The translations under genes and the position numbers were made by a program. A DNA stretch of 64,000 nt from Bryobacteraceae bacterium. Lineage in GTDB: Bacteria; Acidobacteriota; Terriglobia; Bryobacterales; Bryobacteraceae. The notes under the pieces were generated by a model that had not been told where the DNA came from, made no database searches, and saw only the letters and a list, made by a program, of their open reading frames with translations. This document shows, in pieces, positions 8,142 through 18,700 of the stretch. The stretch is taken from assembly GCA_019752335.1 (NCBI GenBank), contig JAIEMJ010000034.1, positions 1 through 64,000 of the forward strand, in the 5' to 3' direction. The first letter of the stretch is position 1. Each line of letters starts with the position of its first letter.

Positions 8142-9122
8142 TCAGATCCTGGGCAATTCGGACTTCGGAAGGCGCAAGGCCATCGATCCGGCCACCGTCA
8201 CCACGTCATAGCGGCCCTGATAGGCGACGAGCATGTGCGCGGCCCAGGGCTCCATGCGGTAGTCCTGCACCAGCCAATCCACCATGTCCGAGGTGGCCAG
8301 GCGCAAAGCGCGGTCGAGCGAGGAGGCGAATTCGGGCTGGCTGCCGATCGAGATGATGGCGTCGTTGGTCACAACGCGGGGCCCGGTCAACGAGGCCTTC
8401 TTCCGTAAAGTGACCGTGAAGGCGACCTCCATCGACGTCTCGACGCCGGTGCCGCTGGGTTCGCCGTCGCCTTGCAGGGCGTGGGCGTCGCCGAGAAAGA
8501 GCAGCCCGCCGGCGTGCGTGACGGGCAGGATCACCGTGGCGCCTTGCCCGATGCGGTTGTAGTCGAGGTTGCCGCCGTAGGGGCCGGAGATGGCCGACGT
8601 CGGTCCGGAGACGCCCGCCGCCGCAGTACCGATACAGCCCAGCATCGGCACCGCCGCGAAGTCCAGCCGATGGGTTCTGCTCTTGGGCTCGCTCAGCCGG
8701 ACGCGCTGCTTTTCGAGATCGATGTCCCATTTGACGATGGTGTCGCGGCCGGGAATGACCGCGTCCTTCTTGTAGACCGCCGAGTAGAGCCCTTCAATCG
8801 ACTCCGGATTGATGGCGTATAGCCCAAGCCGGTAGCTAGAGAAGCCGTAGTTGCGATTCATGCGCAACCGGTCGAGCTTCACTTCGAGCGCGTCGCCGGG
8901 CTCGGCGCCCTCAATGAAGAAAGGCCCGGTGAGCGGGTTGCCGCGCTCACCGGCCTTCTTGCCGTTTTCGTCGTAGCCGCCCGCGTCCAGGGTGCGCGTC
9001 ACGATCATGTCGCCGGGCTTGATGCGCGCCAGCACGGGATGGCGATGGTCGAACGAGTTGTAGTAGACCTTGGCCTGTATCTGCTGCGTCTCGGCGAGCA
9101 GCAGGAGCAACGGAAGAATCAT
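8142..9122 (-). CDS. Secreted acetamidase/formamidase family protein
   Basis: A protein of 326 residues of the FmdA_AmdA family, which hydrolyses formamide or acetamide to ammonia and the acid. Family blocks seen are DALEVKLDRLRMNRNYG, PMLGCIGTA, the Gly-rich SGPYGGNLDYNRIGQG, and LPVTHAGGLLFLGDAHALQ followed by GDGE, the conserved catalytic-site region. The first 16 residues are hydrophobic and look like a short signal peptide. The start codon overlaps the stop of the M20 peptidase gene as ATGA, so the pair is an operon. The real substrate may be a small amide released by the partner peptidase, which is speculation. Confidence 0.88.
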   Translation of the reverse strand: MILPLLLLLAETQQIQAKVYYNSFDHRHPVLARIKPGDMIVTRTLDAGGYDENGKKAGERGNPLTGPFFIEGAEPGDALEVKLDRLRMNRNYGFSSYRLGLYAINPESIEGLYSAVYKKDAVIPGRDTIVKWDIDLEKQRVRLSEPKSRTHRLDFAAVPMLGCIGTAAAGVSGPTSAISGPYGGNLDYNRIGQGATVILPVTHAGGLLFLGDAHALQGDGEPSGTGVETSMEVAFTVTLRKKASLTGPRVVTNDAIISIGSQPEFASSLDRALRLATSDMVDWLVQDYRMEPWAAHMLVAYQGRYDVVTVAGSMALRLPKSELPRI

Positions 9123-10534
9123 TTCGCCCTCGCTAACTCGGCCACCAGGTCATAGTGGAACTTCACGAAGGTCTGCAAGGCCGATTCGAGGATGCGCTCC
9201 TGGTCGCTGTGCGCGCCGAAGCCTTTGGGGCCGTCCTCGGAGTCGATCATGGGGCCGATGCCGTAGCACTGCATCCCTTTGCTACGCAGGAAGGCCATGT
9301 CGGTGGCTCCGGTAGACATGGTGGGCAAGGTGGGCACGCCCGGATAGTGCTGCTTGGCGACGCTCTCAATCGCCCGGAAAGCTTCGTTGTCCAGGCCCGA
9401 AGGCGCGCCGCCGGGACGGGAGGAGCGGCCCGTCGGCACTACTTTTACGGCCGGATCATTGACGATGCTCTTGAGGGTTTCCACTAACCGGGGCAGGTCC
9501 TCGTCGGGCAGCGCGCGAATGTCGAGCGTGGCCTCGGCTTCGGAGGGAATCACGTTCGAGCGATAGCCGGCGGTGATGATGTTGGGCGAGACCGACGTGC
9601 GGATCATCGAGTTGTGCCGCGGCTCGTTGACGGCGAAGTACTCCTGAATGGCGTCGGTCTTGTCAGGATTCAACAGGCCGTTATAGCGCTCCTTTTCGGC
9701 CGGGGTCGACACGGTGGCCAGGCGTTCGAAGTAGGCGCGGGTGGTGTCGTTCAAGCGCATGGGCGGCTGCCAGGCGGCGATGCGCGAGACAGCCTGCGCG
9801 ATCTTGACGACAGCATTGGTGCGCAACGGCACGGAGCCGTGCCCGGCGACGCCGGTAGCCACCAGACGCACGCCAAAGGGGAGCTTTTCGGTGGTCTGGA
9901 CAGAAACGAAGCGCAGCCGGCCATCGGTCCGGACGGCGGAGCCGCCTTCAGCCAGGCAATACTCGGCGTCGATTTCGGGGTAGTGTTCCTTCACCAAATA
10001 GGCGATGCCGACGGAAGTCGCACCCTCTTCGCCGGCCTCAGAGAGGAAGATGACGTCGCGTTCAAGCGGCACATTCTGGCGCTTCAGCAGCAGGATGGTC
10101 ATTAGCGCGCCGGTTAGGTTATCCTTGTCGTCGACGGTGCCGCGACCGTAAACATAGCCGCCTTCGCGGTGAGCCGAGAAAGGCCCGTGAGTCCACTTCT
10201 TGGGGTCGATGTTGACGGTGTCGCTATGGCCGACGATGAGGATCGGCTTCTTCTTGCCATTGCCCTTCAAGCGGGCGACGATGTTGGGGCGCTGCGGGTT
10301 GCCGGCCAGCACCTTGTGCTCGATGCCCTCTTTCTCGAAAACGGCTTTCAAATAGTCAACGACGGGCTTTTCGGAGCCGCCGGGGTCGGCGCTGTTGATT
10401 TGGACCAAGGCTGTGAAGTGACGAAGCGTTTCGGCCTCCACCTTGGCCCAGTCGAGCGTTTGGGCGGGCAACCCGGCGGCGAGACAAACAAGAAGCAGGA
10501 ATCTGGTCATGCGAGTCAGCTTAGCAGACCGCAT
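9119..10534 (-). CDS. Secreted M20-family metallopeptidase
   Basis: A protein of 471 residues of the M20 (ArgE/DapE/CPG2) family of zinc exopeptidases. The signal peptide is FLLLVCLAAGLPAQ. Metal-site motifs are in order: ILIVGHSDTVNID, GRGTVDDKDNL, the general-base SEAGEEGA, and the C-terminal ligand FGAHSDQE. The lid (dimerisation) domain, about residues 200-330, has the catalytic His in GVAGHGSVP. An AGGAGG at 10540-10545 lies 5 nt from the ATG at 10534, so I prefer that start over the ATG eight codons later. The stop overlaps the amidase start. Confidence 0.92.
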   Translation of the reverse strand: MRSAKLTRMTRFLLLVCLAAGLPAQTLDWAKVEAETLRHFTALVQINSADPGGSEKPVVDYLKAVFEKEGIEHKVLAGNPQRPNIVARLKGNGKKKPILIVGHSDTVNIDPKKWTHGPFSAHREGGYVYGRGTVDDKDNLTGALMTILLLKRQNVPLERDVIFLSEAGEEGATSVGIAYLVKEHYPEIDAEYCLAEGGSAVRTDGRLRFVSVQTTEKLPFGVRLVATGVAGHGSVPLRTNAVVKIAQAVSRIAAWQPPMRLNDTTRAYFERLATVSTPAEKERYNGLLNPDKTDAIQEYFAVNEPRHNSMIRTSVSPNIITAGYRSNVIPSEAEATLDIRALPDEDLPRLVETLKSIVNDPAVKVVPTGRSSRPGGAPSGLDNEAFRAIESVAKQHYPGVPTLPTMSTGATDMAFLRSKGMQCYGIGPMIDSEDGPKGFGAHSDQERILESALQTFVKFHYDLVAELARAK

Positions 10535-10539
10535 GCGAA

Positions 10540-10545
10540 CCTCCT
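10540..10545 (-). promoter_or_regulatory. Strong Shine-Dalgarno of the M20 peptidase gene
   Basis: A perfect AGGAGG lies 5 nt before the ATG at 10534. It decides the longer of two in-frame ATG starts for the peptidase. Confidence 0.75.
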
Positions 10546-10553
10546 AAGCGGCG

Positions 10554-10569
10554 CGGCGGCCTACCGCCG
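10554..10569 (-). terminator. Possible hairpin terminator after the TonB-dependent receptor gene
   Basis: CGGCGG-TAGG-CCGCCG (minus-strand reading) is a perfect 6-bp stem with a 4-nt loop, about 30 nt past the receptor stop. There is no T-tract, so the termination role is uncertain. Confidence 0.35.
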
Positions 10570-10598
10570 GAAAATCTGCCACAGTTCAATGAGGCCGC

Positions 10599-13500
10599 TT
10601 ACCAGATCAGTTTCAGCCCGAACTGCATCTGCCGGGGATCATTCGACTGAGTGGTGACGCGGCCGAAGTTCGCGCCGGCGGTAACGTTGGTGTTCGGGCC
10701 GCCGAAGCGAACCCGGTTGAGCGAGTTGAAGGCCTCGGCGCGGAACTGCAGCTTCAGTTTCTCGAGGATCTGGAATTGCTTGAAGATCGAAAGGTCCAGG
10801 TTGTTGATGTGATGGTTACGCAAACGCGTAACCAGGGGGCTCACATTGCCCAGGGTGAAGGGTGCGGGCTGGCTGAAGACGCTGGTATCGAACCAGCGGT
10901 CGAGCCGCGCGTGGGCGTCGACGCGGAGGGAAGGATCCTGGCCGTTGCTATTCGCCCGGATGGCTTCGGTGAAAAGGCCAGCCGTGTTATTGGCGCCGAT
11001 GCCCAAGGCCGACCCCGACTGAAGATTGAAGATGCCGTTCATCTGCCAGCCGCCGAAAGCGGCGTCAAGCGACTTCGACAGGCCGGAACCGAAGCGGCGG
11101 CCCCGGCCGAACGGCAATTCGTAGACCCCGCTGAAGATGAGACGGTGTGGGACGTCGACGCTCGAAACGGCGCGGCTGGTCCGGGCATTGGTGCTGTCCT
11201 GATAGCTGGTGCCTTCGTCGATGGCTTTGGCCCAGGCGTAACTGCCCTCGAAGACGATGCCTTGGGAGAAGCGCTTGCTGAAAGTAACCTGCAGGGAGTT
11301 ATAGTCCGAGGTCGCGCCTTGCGAGAACAGCGGGTAGATGGAACCGAACTGCGGATAAGGACGGAGCAACTGAGCGCGGGAAACTTGCCGGTTGGCCAGC
11401 ACGCCGGTGCCGAAGCCGAAGAAGGGATTATCGACGAGCTGATTCAACTGGTTGCCCAGGCTCAGATACCGCGGATCGACTTGGTTATTGGTAAAGCCGC
11501 CTTCGCCGCCGCGGGAAAGCTGGCGGCCGCGGTTGCCCACGTACGCCGCTTCGAGGAGGACGGCCCCCGGCAACTCGCGCTGAATAGCCAGATTGTATTG
11601 GAGCGTGTAAGGAGTGTTGGTGTTACTGAGCGGGGCATCGAGGTTGCTGCCGATCGCGGTGAGGGCGCCTTGCGAGGAGCCGGGGACGGGCTTGAAGCCT
11701 TCGGGGAAAGGGTTGCTGAGCCGGTTGAGGGGCGTAATTCCGTCCAGGCTGGCCACCCACGGGGTCTCAACCCGGAAGCCATACGGGCCCACGGTGCCTT
11801 GGGCCGAGAGGGTGCTGGGCCCAAACAACTGGGCGAAGCCGCCGCGGATGGCCGTCTTCTGATTCAGTTGATAGGCGAAGCCCAAGCGCGGCGCCAGGTT
11901 GTTGAAGTCGCCGTTGAACTGCGTGCGGTCGTTGCCGTCCACCCCCACGAAGCGCAGGCCGCCCTGCAGATTACCGAAGCCCGGAACCCTGTCGGCCAAG
12001 GGAGATTTAAGCGAAGGGTCGAACCAGCTCAGGCGGTTGTAACGCTCCGTGCGCGGCGTGTCAAAGTCATAGCGGAGGCCGAGGTTGAGGGTCAACTTCC
12101 GGGTGACGCGCCAATCATCCTGGATATAGAAGGCCTGGTAGAAGCTCTGCGCGGCAACATTCTTCCAGTTCTGATAGAAATTGCCGCTGGTGCCCGTGCC
12201 GAGCAGAAAAGAGGCAAACCCGAAGCCCGCGTTCGCGCTGGCGGCGGTGGGGTTGGGGCCTTGCGTCATGGCGGCGGTGAAGCCGAACGTCCCCGCGGCG
12301 CGGGCTTCCCAGACGTTGATGCGCAGCATCCGGCCCTCATAACCCACCTTAAGCGAGTGCTGGCCGGCGATCTTACTGTAACTGCCGGAAAGGCCACAGT
12401 TATTGAAGCCGCTTTGGCGGTGATCGCTGCCACCGAGCGAAGCCTGCGTGCTGACATCGAAGCGGGGGAACATCAAGCGATCCACGGCGGTATCGAGCGA
12501 CTTCGGCAAACCGAGGCTCGAAGGAACGAAGCCCAGGCCCTGGTTATCAAAGAGGAACCGGTTGCGGGCGAAGGAGAGGCGGAGGTTGAGCAGACTGGTG
12601 GGATTGAGGGTCCGCGTGTAGTCGACGACGGCATTGCGGCCAAAGTCGTTATTGATGACGCGGCCTTCGGCGATGCCGAGTTCGCCGGGAAAAAGCTGCG
12701 GCGGCGCATTATATGAGCGCCGATAGGAGAAGCGGCCGAAGATCCGCTGCTGGTCGCTCAAATTGTGGTCGATCCGCGCGTCGGCGTTGGCGGTGTTGAT
12801 GGCGGCAGCTCCACTGTTGTAGAAGTTATTGCGGCCGATTAAGTCAGGCACCTGATTGGGCCTGGGATAGTAAGTGGTGGCCTTTACGGCGACCGGATCG
12901 AAGCGGCTGGAAGGAATGACGTTTCCCGGGAATATGTCCCGAATCGAGCCCGCCCCGCTGGGATTGGCGCGCGTCGTGGAAGGGTCATACATGGTGATGA
13001 CCTGCGTGGCGCTGGACCGGGTTTGCGAGAAATCGCCGGCACGCTCGCGCTCGGTGGGCACGGTGGTGAGCCGCTCGGCGAAGCTCCGTTCGCGCAGGGC
13101 TTCGAAGGCGCCGAGGAAAAAGGTTTTGTTCCGGATGATGGGTCCACTCGCCGTGGCGCCGAACTGATTGCGTTTGAAACTGGCCAGCTTCGCGCCACGG
13201 GCATTCGCAAAGAAGTTATTCGCGTCCAACACGGAATTGCGTAAAAATTCGTAAGCCGTGCCGTGAAAGTCGTTGCCGCCGGACTTATAGACGACGTTCA
13301 AGACAGCCGTAATACTGCGGCCGAACTCGGCGCTAAAATTCTGGGCCTGCATCTTAAACTCGGCCACCGCGTCGACCGACGGAAAAACCGAGAGACCGGC
13401 GAAGCCGTTCACCGTGGGGAAGGCGGCGCTCGAACCGTCCACCAGCACGTCGAAGGTGCCGCCACGCGCACCATTGACGCTGAAGCTGACGGCGTTATGG

Positions 13501-13991
13501 GCGTTGCCGATGGAGCCCGTGACGCCGGGCGTCAGATTCACCAGTGAATAGACGTTGCGCGTGTTCAAGGGCAGTTCGATAATGCGCTTGTTGTCGACAA
13601 CCTTGCCAATGGAAGAGGTGGTAGCTTCGACCACCGCGGCGTCGCCGCGCACGGAGACCGACTCGCTGAGGCCACCCACCTGTAAAGCGACATCGACGCG
13701 AGCCTGCTGCTGGACGGCGAGTTGGATGCCCGTTTGCTCAAAGCTCTTGAAGCCGGTCGCACTCACGCCCACCGTATAGGCGCCGGGGGAGAGCAAGGGA
13801 GCGGTGTAGTTGCCCTCGGTATTCGTCACCAGTTCCACCTTGCGATTGGTGCCGGTGTTGGTGATGATCACTTTGGCGGCGGGAACCGCCGCACCCGTCG
13901 AGTCGCTCACCGTACCGGTGATGGTTCCCGTGGAGGTCTGAGCCCACGCACCAAAAGACAGGCAGAATACCAAAGCAAATGTTCTCATCAC
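10599..13991 (-). CDS. TonB-dependent receptor with carboxypeptidase-regulatory-like N-terminal domain
   Basis: A protein of 1130 residues. A signal peptide (MRTFALVFCLSFGAWAQ) is followed by a carboxypeptidase-regulatory-like Ig domain (TGTITGTVSDSTGAAVPAAKV, about residues 20-105) and a plug domain (about 115-230, LPLNTRNVYSLVNLTPGV, VNGARGGTFDVLVDG). The rest is a long beta-barrel ending in FGLKLIW with a terminal aromatic residue. It resembles the Oar-like receptors expanded in Acidobacteria. It probably imports or binds a large ligand at the outer membrane using TonB energy. AGAGG lies 7 nt before the start. It is transcribed divergently from ggt across 107 nt. No dedicated ligand gene is adjacent. 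Confidence 0.9.
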   Translation of the reverse strand: MMRTFALVFCLSFGAWAQTSTGTITGTVSDSTGAAVPAAKVIITNTGTNRKVELVTNTEGNYTAPLLSPGAYTVGVSATGFKSFEQTGIQLAVQQQARVDVALQVGGLSESVSVRGDAAVVEATTSSIGKVVDNKRIIELPLNTRNVYSLVNLTPGVTGSIGNAHNAVSFSVNGARGGTFDVLVDGSSAAFPTVNGFAGLSVFPSVDAVAEFKMQAQNFSAEFGRSITAVLNVVYKSGGNDFHGTAYEFLRNSVLDANNFFANARGAKLASFKRNQFGATASGPIIRNKTFFLGAFEALRERSFAERLTTVPTERERAGDFSQTRSSATQVITMYDPSTTRANPSGAGSIRDIFPGNVIPSSRFDPVAVKATTYYPRPNQVPDLIGRNNFYNSGAAAINTANADARIDHNLSDQQRIFGRFSYRRSYNAPPQLFPGELGIAEGRVINNDFGRNAVVDYTRTLNPTSLLNLRLSFARNRFLFDNQGLGFVPSSLGLPKSLDTAVDRLMFPRFDVSTQASLGGSDHRQSGFNNCGLSGSYSKIAGQHSLKVGYEGRMLRINVWEARAAGTFGFTAAMTQGPNPTAASANAGFGFASFLLGTGTSGNFYQNWKNVAAQSFYQAFYIQDDWRVTRKLTLNLGLRYDFDTPRTERYNRLSWFDPSLKSPLADRVPGFGNLQGGLRFVGVDGNDRTQFNGDFNNLAPRLGFAYQLNQKTAIRGGFAQLFGPSTLSAQGTVGPYGFRVETPWVASLDGITPLNRLSNPFPEGFKPVPGSSQGALTAIGSNLDAPLSNTNTPYTLQYNLAIQRELPGAVLLEAAYVGNRGRQLSRGGEGGFTNNQVDPRYLSLGNQLNQLVDNPFFGFGTGVLANRQVSRAQLLRPYPQFGSIYPLFSQGATSDYNSLQVTFSKRFSQGIVFEGSYAWAKAIDEGTSYQDSTNARTSRAVSSVDVPHRLIFSGVYELPFGRGRRFGSGLSKSLDAAFGGWQMNGIFNLQSGSALGIGANNTAGLFTEAIRANSNGQDPSLRVDAHARLDRWFDTSVFSQPAPFTLGNVSPLVTRLRNHHINNLDLSIFKQFQILEKLKLQFRAEAFNSLNRVRFGGPNTNVTAGANFGRVTTQSNDPRQMQFGLKLIW

Positions 13992-14098
13992 AAAACCTCT
14001 TTGAGATGCTAGCAGAACAAAGTTACGAGGGTATGAAGGATGAGTTCGTCCCGAGTAAGCAAGTCCTCACCGGAGAGGGCAGGAGCTATCATCGTCAC

Positions 14099-15769
14099 AT
14101 GCGACTTATGCTGCTGCTTGTCCTGTGTACCATCGGTGCGGCCCAGGAGACCTCCCAGTCAGGCCGGGTGCTCAAAGCCGAGCGGCCCTTAATCGCCCAA
14201 GCCGAACGGGCACGGACCGGCATGGTTTCGAGCGTCCATGAGTTGGCCAGCCAGGCCGGCGTCGACATCATGAAGCGGGGCGGCAACGCGGTGGATGCGG
14301 CAGTCGCGGTGGGGTTCGCGCTGGCCGTCGTCCACCCCGAAGCCGGCAACCTGGGTGGGGGCGGCTATATGCTGATCCGGATGGCGGACGGCCGCGAGGC
14401 GGCCATCGACTACAAGGAGATGGCTCCCGCCGTGGCTTCCCCTGCGCTTTTCCAGAGTCCGCAAGAAGCGCAGGTGGGCTATAAGGCCTCCGCCGTGCCA
14501 GGCACGGTGGCCGGGCTCGCCCTGGCCCACCAGAAGTTCGGCAAGCTCACCTGGGCGCAAGTGATCGAGCCGGCCCGCCGCCTGGCCCAGCAGGGCTTCC
14601 CGGCCTCGCAGCGCATGGAGATCATTCTGGCGTTGCAGGTCCCGATCATGAAACAGTTCCCGGAGACCGCGAAGATCTTCCTGCACGGGCAGGACCAGCC
14701 GCTCAATCAAGGCGAGATCGTGAAACAGCCGGACCTGGCCGCCACCCTCAAACGCCTGCAGAAACACGGCGCGCGCGAGTTCTACGAGGGCCGCACGGCG
14801 CAACTGATTGCCGCCGACATGCAGGCCAATCGCGGCACGATTACGCTGGAGGATCTGAAAGGCTACCGGGCTCATCTGCGCCCGCCCATCAAGGGAGTCT
14901 ACCGCGGGCATTCCATTCTGGCCATGGGCCCGTCTTCCTCCGGCGGGACGGCTGTGCTCCAGATGCTCAACATTCTGGAGCGGTTCTCCCTCGGGCTAGG
15001 CGACGAGGGCTCAGCAAAGGCTCGCCACCTGCATGTAGAGGCCGCGCGCCGCGCCTTCCGCGACCGCGCCGAATTCGCCGGCGACCCGGACTTCTTCGAT
15101 ATCCCCACGGCCCGTCTGACGTCCAAGGAGCACGCTGTGTCGCTCGCCCAGTCGATTCGCGAGGACGCCGCGTCGCCCCTGCTACGCCCAGGCACGGCCG
15201 CGGAAGGCAACGAATCCGCCGAGACGACGCACTTCAGTGTCATTGATGGCGCGGGTAACATCGTGTCCAATACCTACACGCTGAACGGTTTCTATGGGTC
15301 GCAAGTGATCGCCAAGGGCACCGGCGTCCTGCTGAATGACATCATGAGCGGCTTCGGCACCCGCGGCCGTAACGCCATCGCCGCTCGCAAGCGTCCGGTG
15401 TCGTCGATGAGCCCGGTGCTGGTGCTGAACCGGGACAACACGCCGTGGGTGGCACTGGGGTCGCCGGGGTCCCAGACGATTCCGAATACGGTGCTGCAGG
15501 TGATCGTCAACCTGATCGACTTCAAGATGTCGCTGCGCGATGCCATCGAGTATCCGCGCATCCACTATCAGGGCACGCCGGATCGCATTGACGCTGAGCC
15601 CGGCGCCCTCGTGCGCGAGGTGGCGGACAAGCTCAAGACGATGGGGCATACGCTGAATCCGAACTACCGCTCGCAGGGCGACGTTCACGCGGTCGCCGTC
15701 GAGCCGGGCACCGGCATGCGGCTCGGCTGGTCAGATGGGCGTCGCGGCGGGAAGGTGCTGGGCTACTAG
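14099..15769 (+). CDS. ggt: Gamma-glutamyltransferase
   Basis: A periplasmic N-terminal nucleophile hydrolase of 556 residues that cleaves gamma-glutamyl bonds of glutathione and related peptides. The start at the ATG at 14099 gives a signal peptide (MRLMLLLVLCTIGAAQ). The autoprocessing and catalytic threonine is in ETTHFSVID at about residue 380, dividing the large and small subunits. Other family blocks are SQAGVDIMKRGGNAVDAAVA, PEAGNLGGGGYML, SGGTAVLQMLN, LLNDIMSGFG, and PVSSMSPVLVL followed by GSPGSQTI. It converges on the hybrid kinase gene with 6 nt between the stops. The frame is open further upstream, but there it would precede the signal peptide. Confidence 0.95.
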   Translation: MRLMLLLVLCTIGAAQETSQSGRVLKAERPLIAQAERARTGMVSSVHELASQAGVDIMKRGGNAVDAAVAVGFALAVVHPEAGNLGGGGYMLIRMADGREAAIDYKEMAPAVASPALFQSPQEAQVGYKASAVPGTVAGLALAHQKFGKLTWAQVIEPARRLAQQGFPASQRMEIILALQVPIMKQFPETAKIFLHGQDQPLNQGEIVKQPDLAATLKRLQKHGAREFYEGRTAQLIAADMQANRGTITLEDLKGYRAHLRPPIKGVYRGHSILAMGPSSSGGTAVLQMLNILERFSLGLGDEGSAKARHLHVEAARRAFRDRAEFAGDPDFFDIPTARLTSKEHAVSLAQSIREDAASPLLRPGTAAEGNESAETTHFSVIDGAGNIVSNTYTLNGFYGSQVIAKGTGVLLNDIMSGFGTRGRNAIAARKRPVSSMSPVLVLNRDNTPWVALGSPGSQTIPNTVLQVIVNLIDFKMSLRDAIEYPRIHYQGTPDRIDAEPGALVREVADKLKTMGHTLNPNYRSQGDVHAVAVEPGTGMRLGWSDGRRGGKVLGY

Positions 15770-15775
15770 CCGAGG

Positions 15776-18700
15776 CTAGTCCCGGGCAACGGGCGTCTGG
15801 TTCCAACGCGCTAAGGCGCGATCGAGCGAAGCCAGCATCAGCGGCTTCGTCAGAAAGTCGTCCATACCTGCGTCGAGACAACGTTGCCGCTCATCGTTCA
15901 TCGCGCTCGCGGTGAGGGCGACGATCGGCAACCTGGCAAACTCACCGCCCCAGGAGCGAATCGCCCGCGTCGCGCCGTAGCCATCCAGTTCCGGCATCTG
16001 GCAATCCATCAGCACGAGGTGGATGCTGGTGGTGCGCAGGGCCTGCAGGGCCTTCAACCCATCGTCGGCCAGGACCACGGCGCAGCCCAGGCGGAGCAGC
16101 ATGCGCTGGCTGATCATCTGGTTGACGGGATTGTCTTCCACCAGAAGGACGGTCATCCCGACACCGGTCATGCCAGTGCCGGGCATGCCGGAACTGGATT
16201 CCGCCAGGGCAGGCTCGGCCGCCATCGGCGCCGCTTCGTACGGCAACGTCACCTCGAAAGTGGAACCGCACCCCAGTTCGCTCTCTACCCGAACCTGGCC
16301 ACCCATGGCCTCCACCAGGCGCTGCACAATCGACAGACCCAGTCCGCTGCCGCCGAAGCGCCGTGTGGTGGAGGAGTCCGCCTGGACGAAGGGATGAAAC
16401 AGGGTAGGAATGGCGTCCGCCGGAATCCCCAGCCCGGTGTCCTGCACGCGGAAGGTCATCGTACGGGCCGGCGTATCCACCCGCACACCCAGGCAGATCT
16501 CACCCTTCTCGGTGAACTTCACGGCGTTGCCCAGCAGATTCAGCAGAATCTGACGCAGCCGCTGCGGATCACTCCACACGAAAGGCGGCGCCTCGAGTTC
16601 CAAAGCGAAGCGGACCGCCACGCCCTTCAGTTGGGCTTTGGACTGAAAGAGCGCGACCAAGGACTCGCCCATGGCCCGCACATCCACCACAGCGCGTTCC
16701 AGACTCATCTTGCCACTCTCCACCTTGGCCAGGCAGAGAATGTCATCGACGATCGACACCAAGTCTTCGCTGGACTGATGGATCACGGAGACCAGTTGTT
16801 TCTGCTCGCCGTTGAGCGGCGAATCGCCCAGAATCTGTACCGCCCCAAGCACGCCGTTCATCGGCGTGCGGATCTCGTGGCTCATGGTGGCCAAAAACTC
16901 AGATTTGGCCCGGTTGGCGGACTCAGCCGCGTGCATCGCCTGCGCCAGGGTGGCCGTCCGTTCGTCCACTTTTTCGGCCAACCACTGATTCCGGTCGAGC
17001 AGTTGTTTCTGCCGGCGCCAGAAGAGCAAACCGATAATCGCCAGCACCGAGACCATTGACAACGCCCGCACCCACGCCAATTGGTGCAGAGCGGGCACGA
17101 TCTCCAGCGGAACGCTCAACGGTTTGCCATTCCACGCTCCGCCGCGGCTGGAGGTTTGCAAAACGAACCGGTATTGGCCCGGCGCCAAGGAGGTGTACTG
17201 TATGGTGCGCGCCTCATTGCAGGCGTGCCATTCGGGATCGAATCCCTCCAGACGCATCCGGCAGAAATCGCCACCCAGCAGGTCAAGACGCACGGTCTGA
17301 AAGAGAAACTCCAGCCGCTTGGAGCCGGGCCCGATACGCAGGGGGGCATTGAGGTTCTGCGCGGCGCCGTCGCTATTCACCTGCCGCAGGACGGCGGCCG
17401 GCGCCTGGGGTATGCGTTCAAAATCCGCCGGTTGCAGGGCAATCAGTCCCAACAATCCGGGAAACCAGATGCGGCCATCCGGACTTGTGGCGCCGGTGGC
17501 CGAGGTGACGAGGCCGAAATTGGTGGTGGGCAACGCTTGCGCCTCCCCATAGCGCTCAAAAAAGAAATGCTCTGGCGGACCGCCCCCCGCCAGAGCCAGC
17601 GCTTGCTTGCGGTCAAAGCGGATCAGGCCCTGCCGGGTAGCGCACCAGATCTTTCCGAACCGGTCTTCGCTGATATGGAAGATCTGGTCGCCCAGCCAGA
17701 GGGGCTTGGCCGTCAGGAAGCGCCCTTCCGACGGCGAATACACCTCCACGCCGTCCGTCGTCCCGATCCAGAAGAGACCTTCGCGGTCCGTCATCAGGCT
17801 ATACCAGGCGCGTGCCTTGGCGGGGTCTGAGTTGCTGGCGGCCTGATACTCATTCGCTTCGAACCGGTAGAGCCCGGTATACTGCGCCAAGGCCCAGGTG
17901 CGGCCCTGCAAGTCGTGCGCCCACTGGCGGATCCGCGCTGGCCCGGTCAACGATTCCACTTGCCAATGATCACCGTCCTGCAGCCGCAGCCGGTAGTTGC
18001 CGGCATCGAACGAATACAACAGGGTGGTTGCGTTGTCCCAACCGAGCGCCGCCGCTCCGCCGAACCGCAGCGGTGTGTCGACGCGGATCGGCTCAATCGA
18101 CTGATCCAGCACCCGGAAAATGCCTCGACTACTGGCGGCCAGCACGCCGGCCTCCGGGTGAGCCACCAACGCCTGGGTGGCCGCGATTCCGGCGTTCATC
18201 GGACTCGCCACGACGCGGCCGCCCGCGATCCGGATCAGGCCGGACTTGGTCGTACTCCCCCAGACGGCTCCCTCCTGATCGGTGGTCACGCCGGTGAAGT
18301 GGCTCTCGGAGGTGCCTTTCCAGGTGCCTTTTCCCTGGCTGAAGATTTCGAAGATCGGGTCGCTCAGCCGGTATAGGTTGCCCCAGTTGCCACCCGCCCA
18401 GATGCTGCCTTGGGGGTCCTGCGTGAGACACCCGATCAGTTCATCTTGATCGACGCCGAGCGGAATCGACTCCACCCGGTCCCCACAAATGCGGGACACC
18501 ACCTGGGCCCCGCCTGCCCACATGCAGCCCGCCCGATCCTCCATCAGCGCCAGCACGCGTGACTTGGGCATGCCGTGCGTCTCGTTGAAGACCGTCAATT
18601 TGCCGGACTGATAACGGTACAGGCTGCGGTCGCCGCCGATCCAGATCGCGCCCGTCCGGTCGACCCGGAGTTGCGCCGTGGTGATCGCGGTACTGTCGCG

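Noticed and set aside
10776-12716. Plus-strand 646-residue frame
   Set aside because: Antisense shadow of the TonB-dependent receptor; long open antisense frames are expected in GC-rich coding DNA.
13979-14098. Longer N-terminus of gamma-glutamyltransferase
   Set aside because: The extra 40 residues precede a clear signal peptide starting at 14099, so they are probably not translated.
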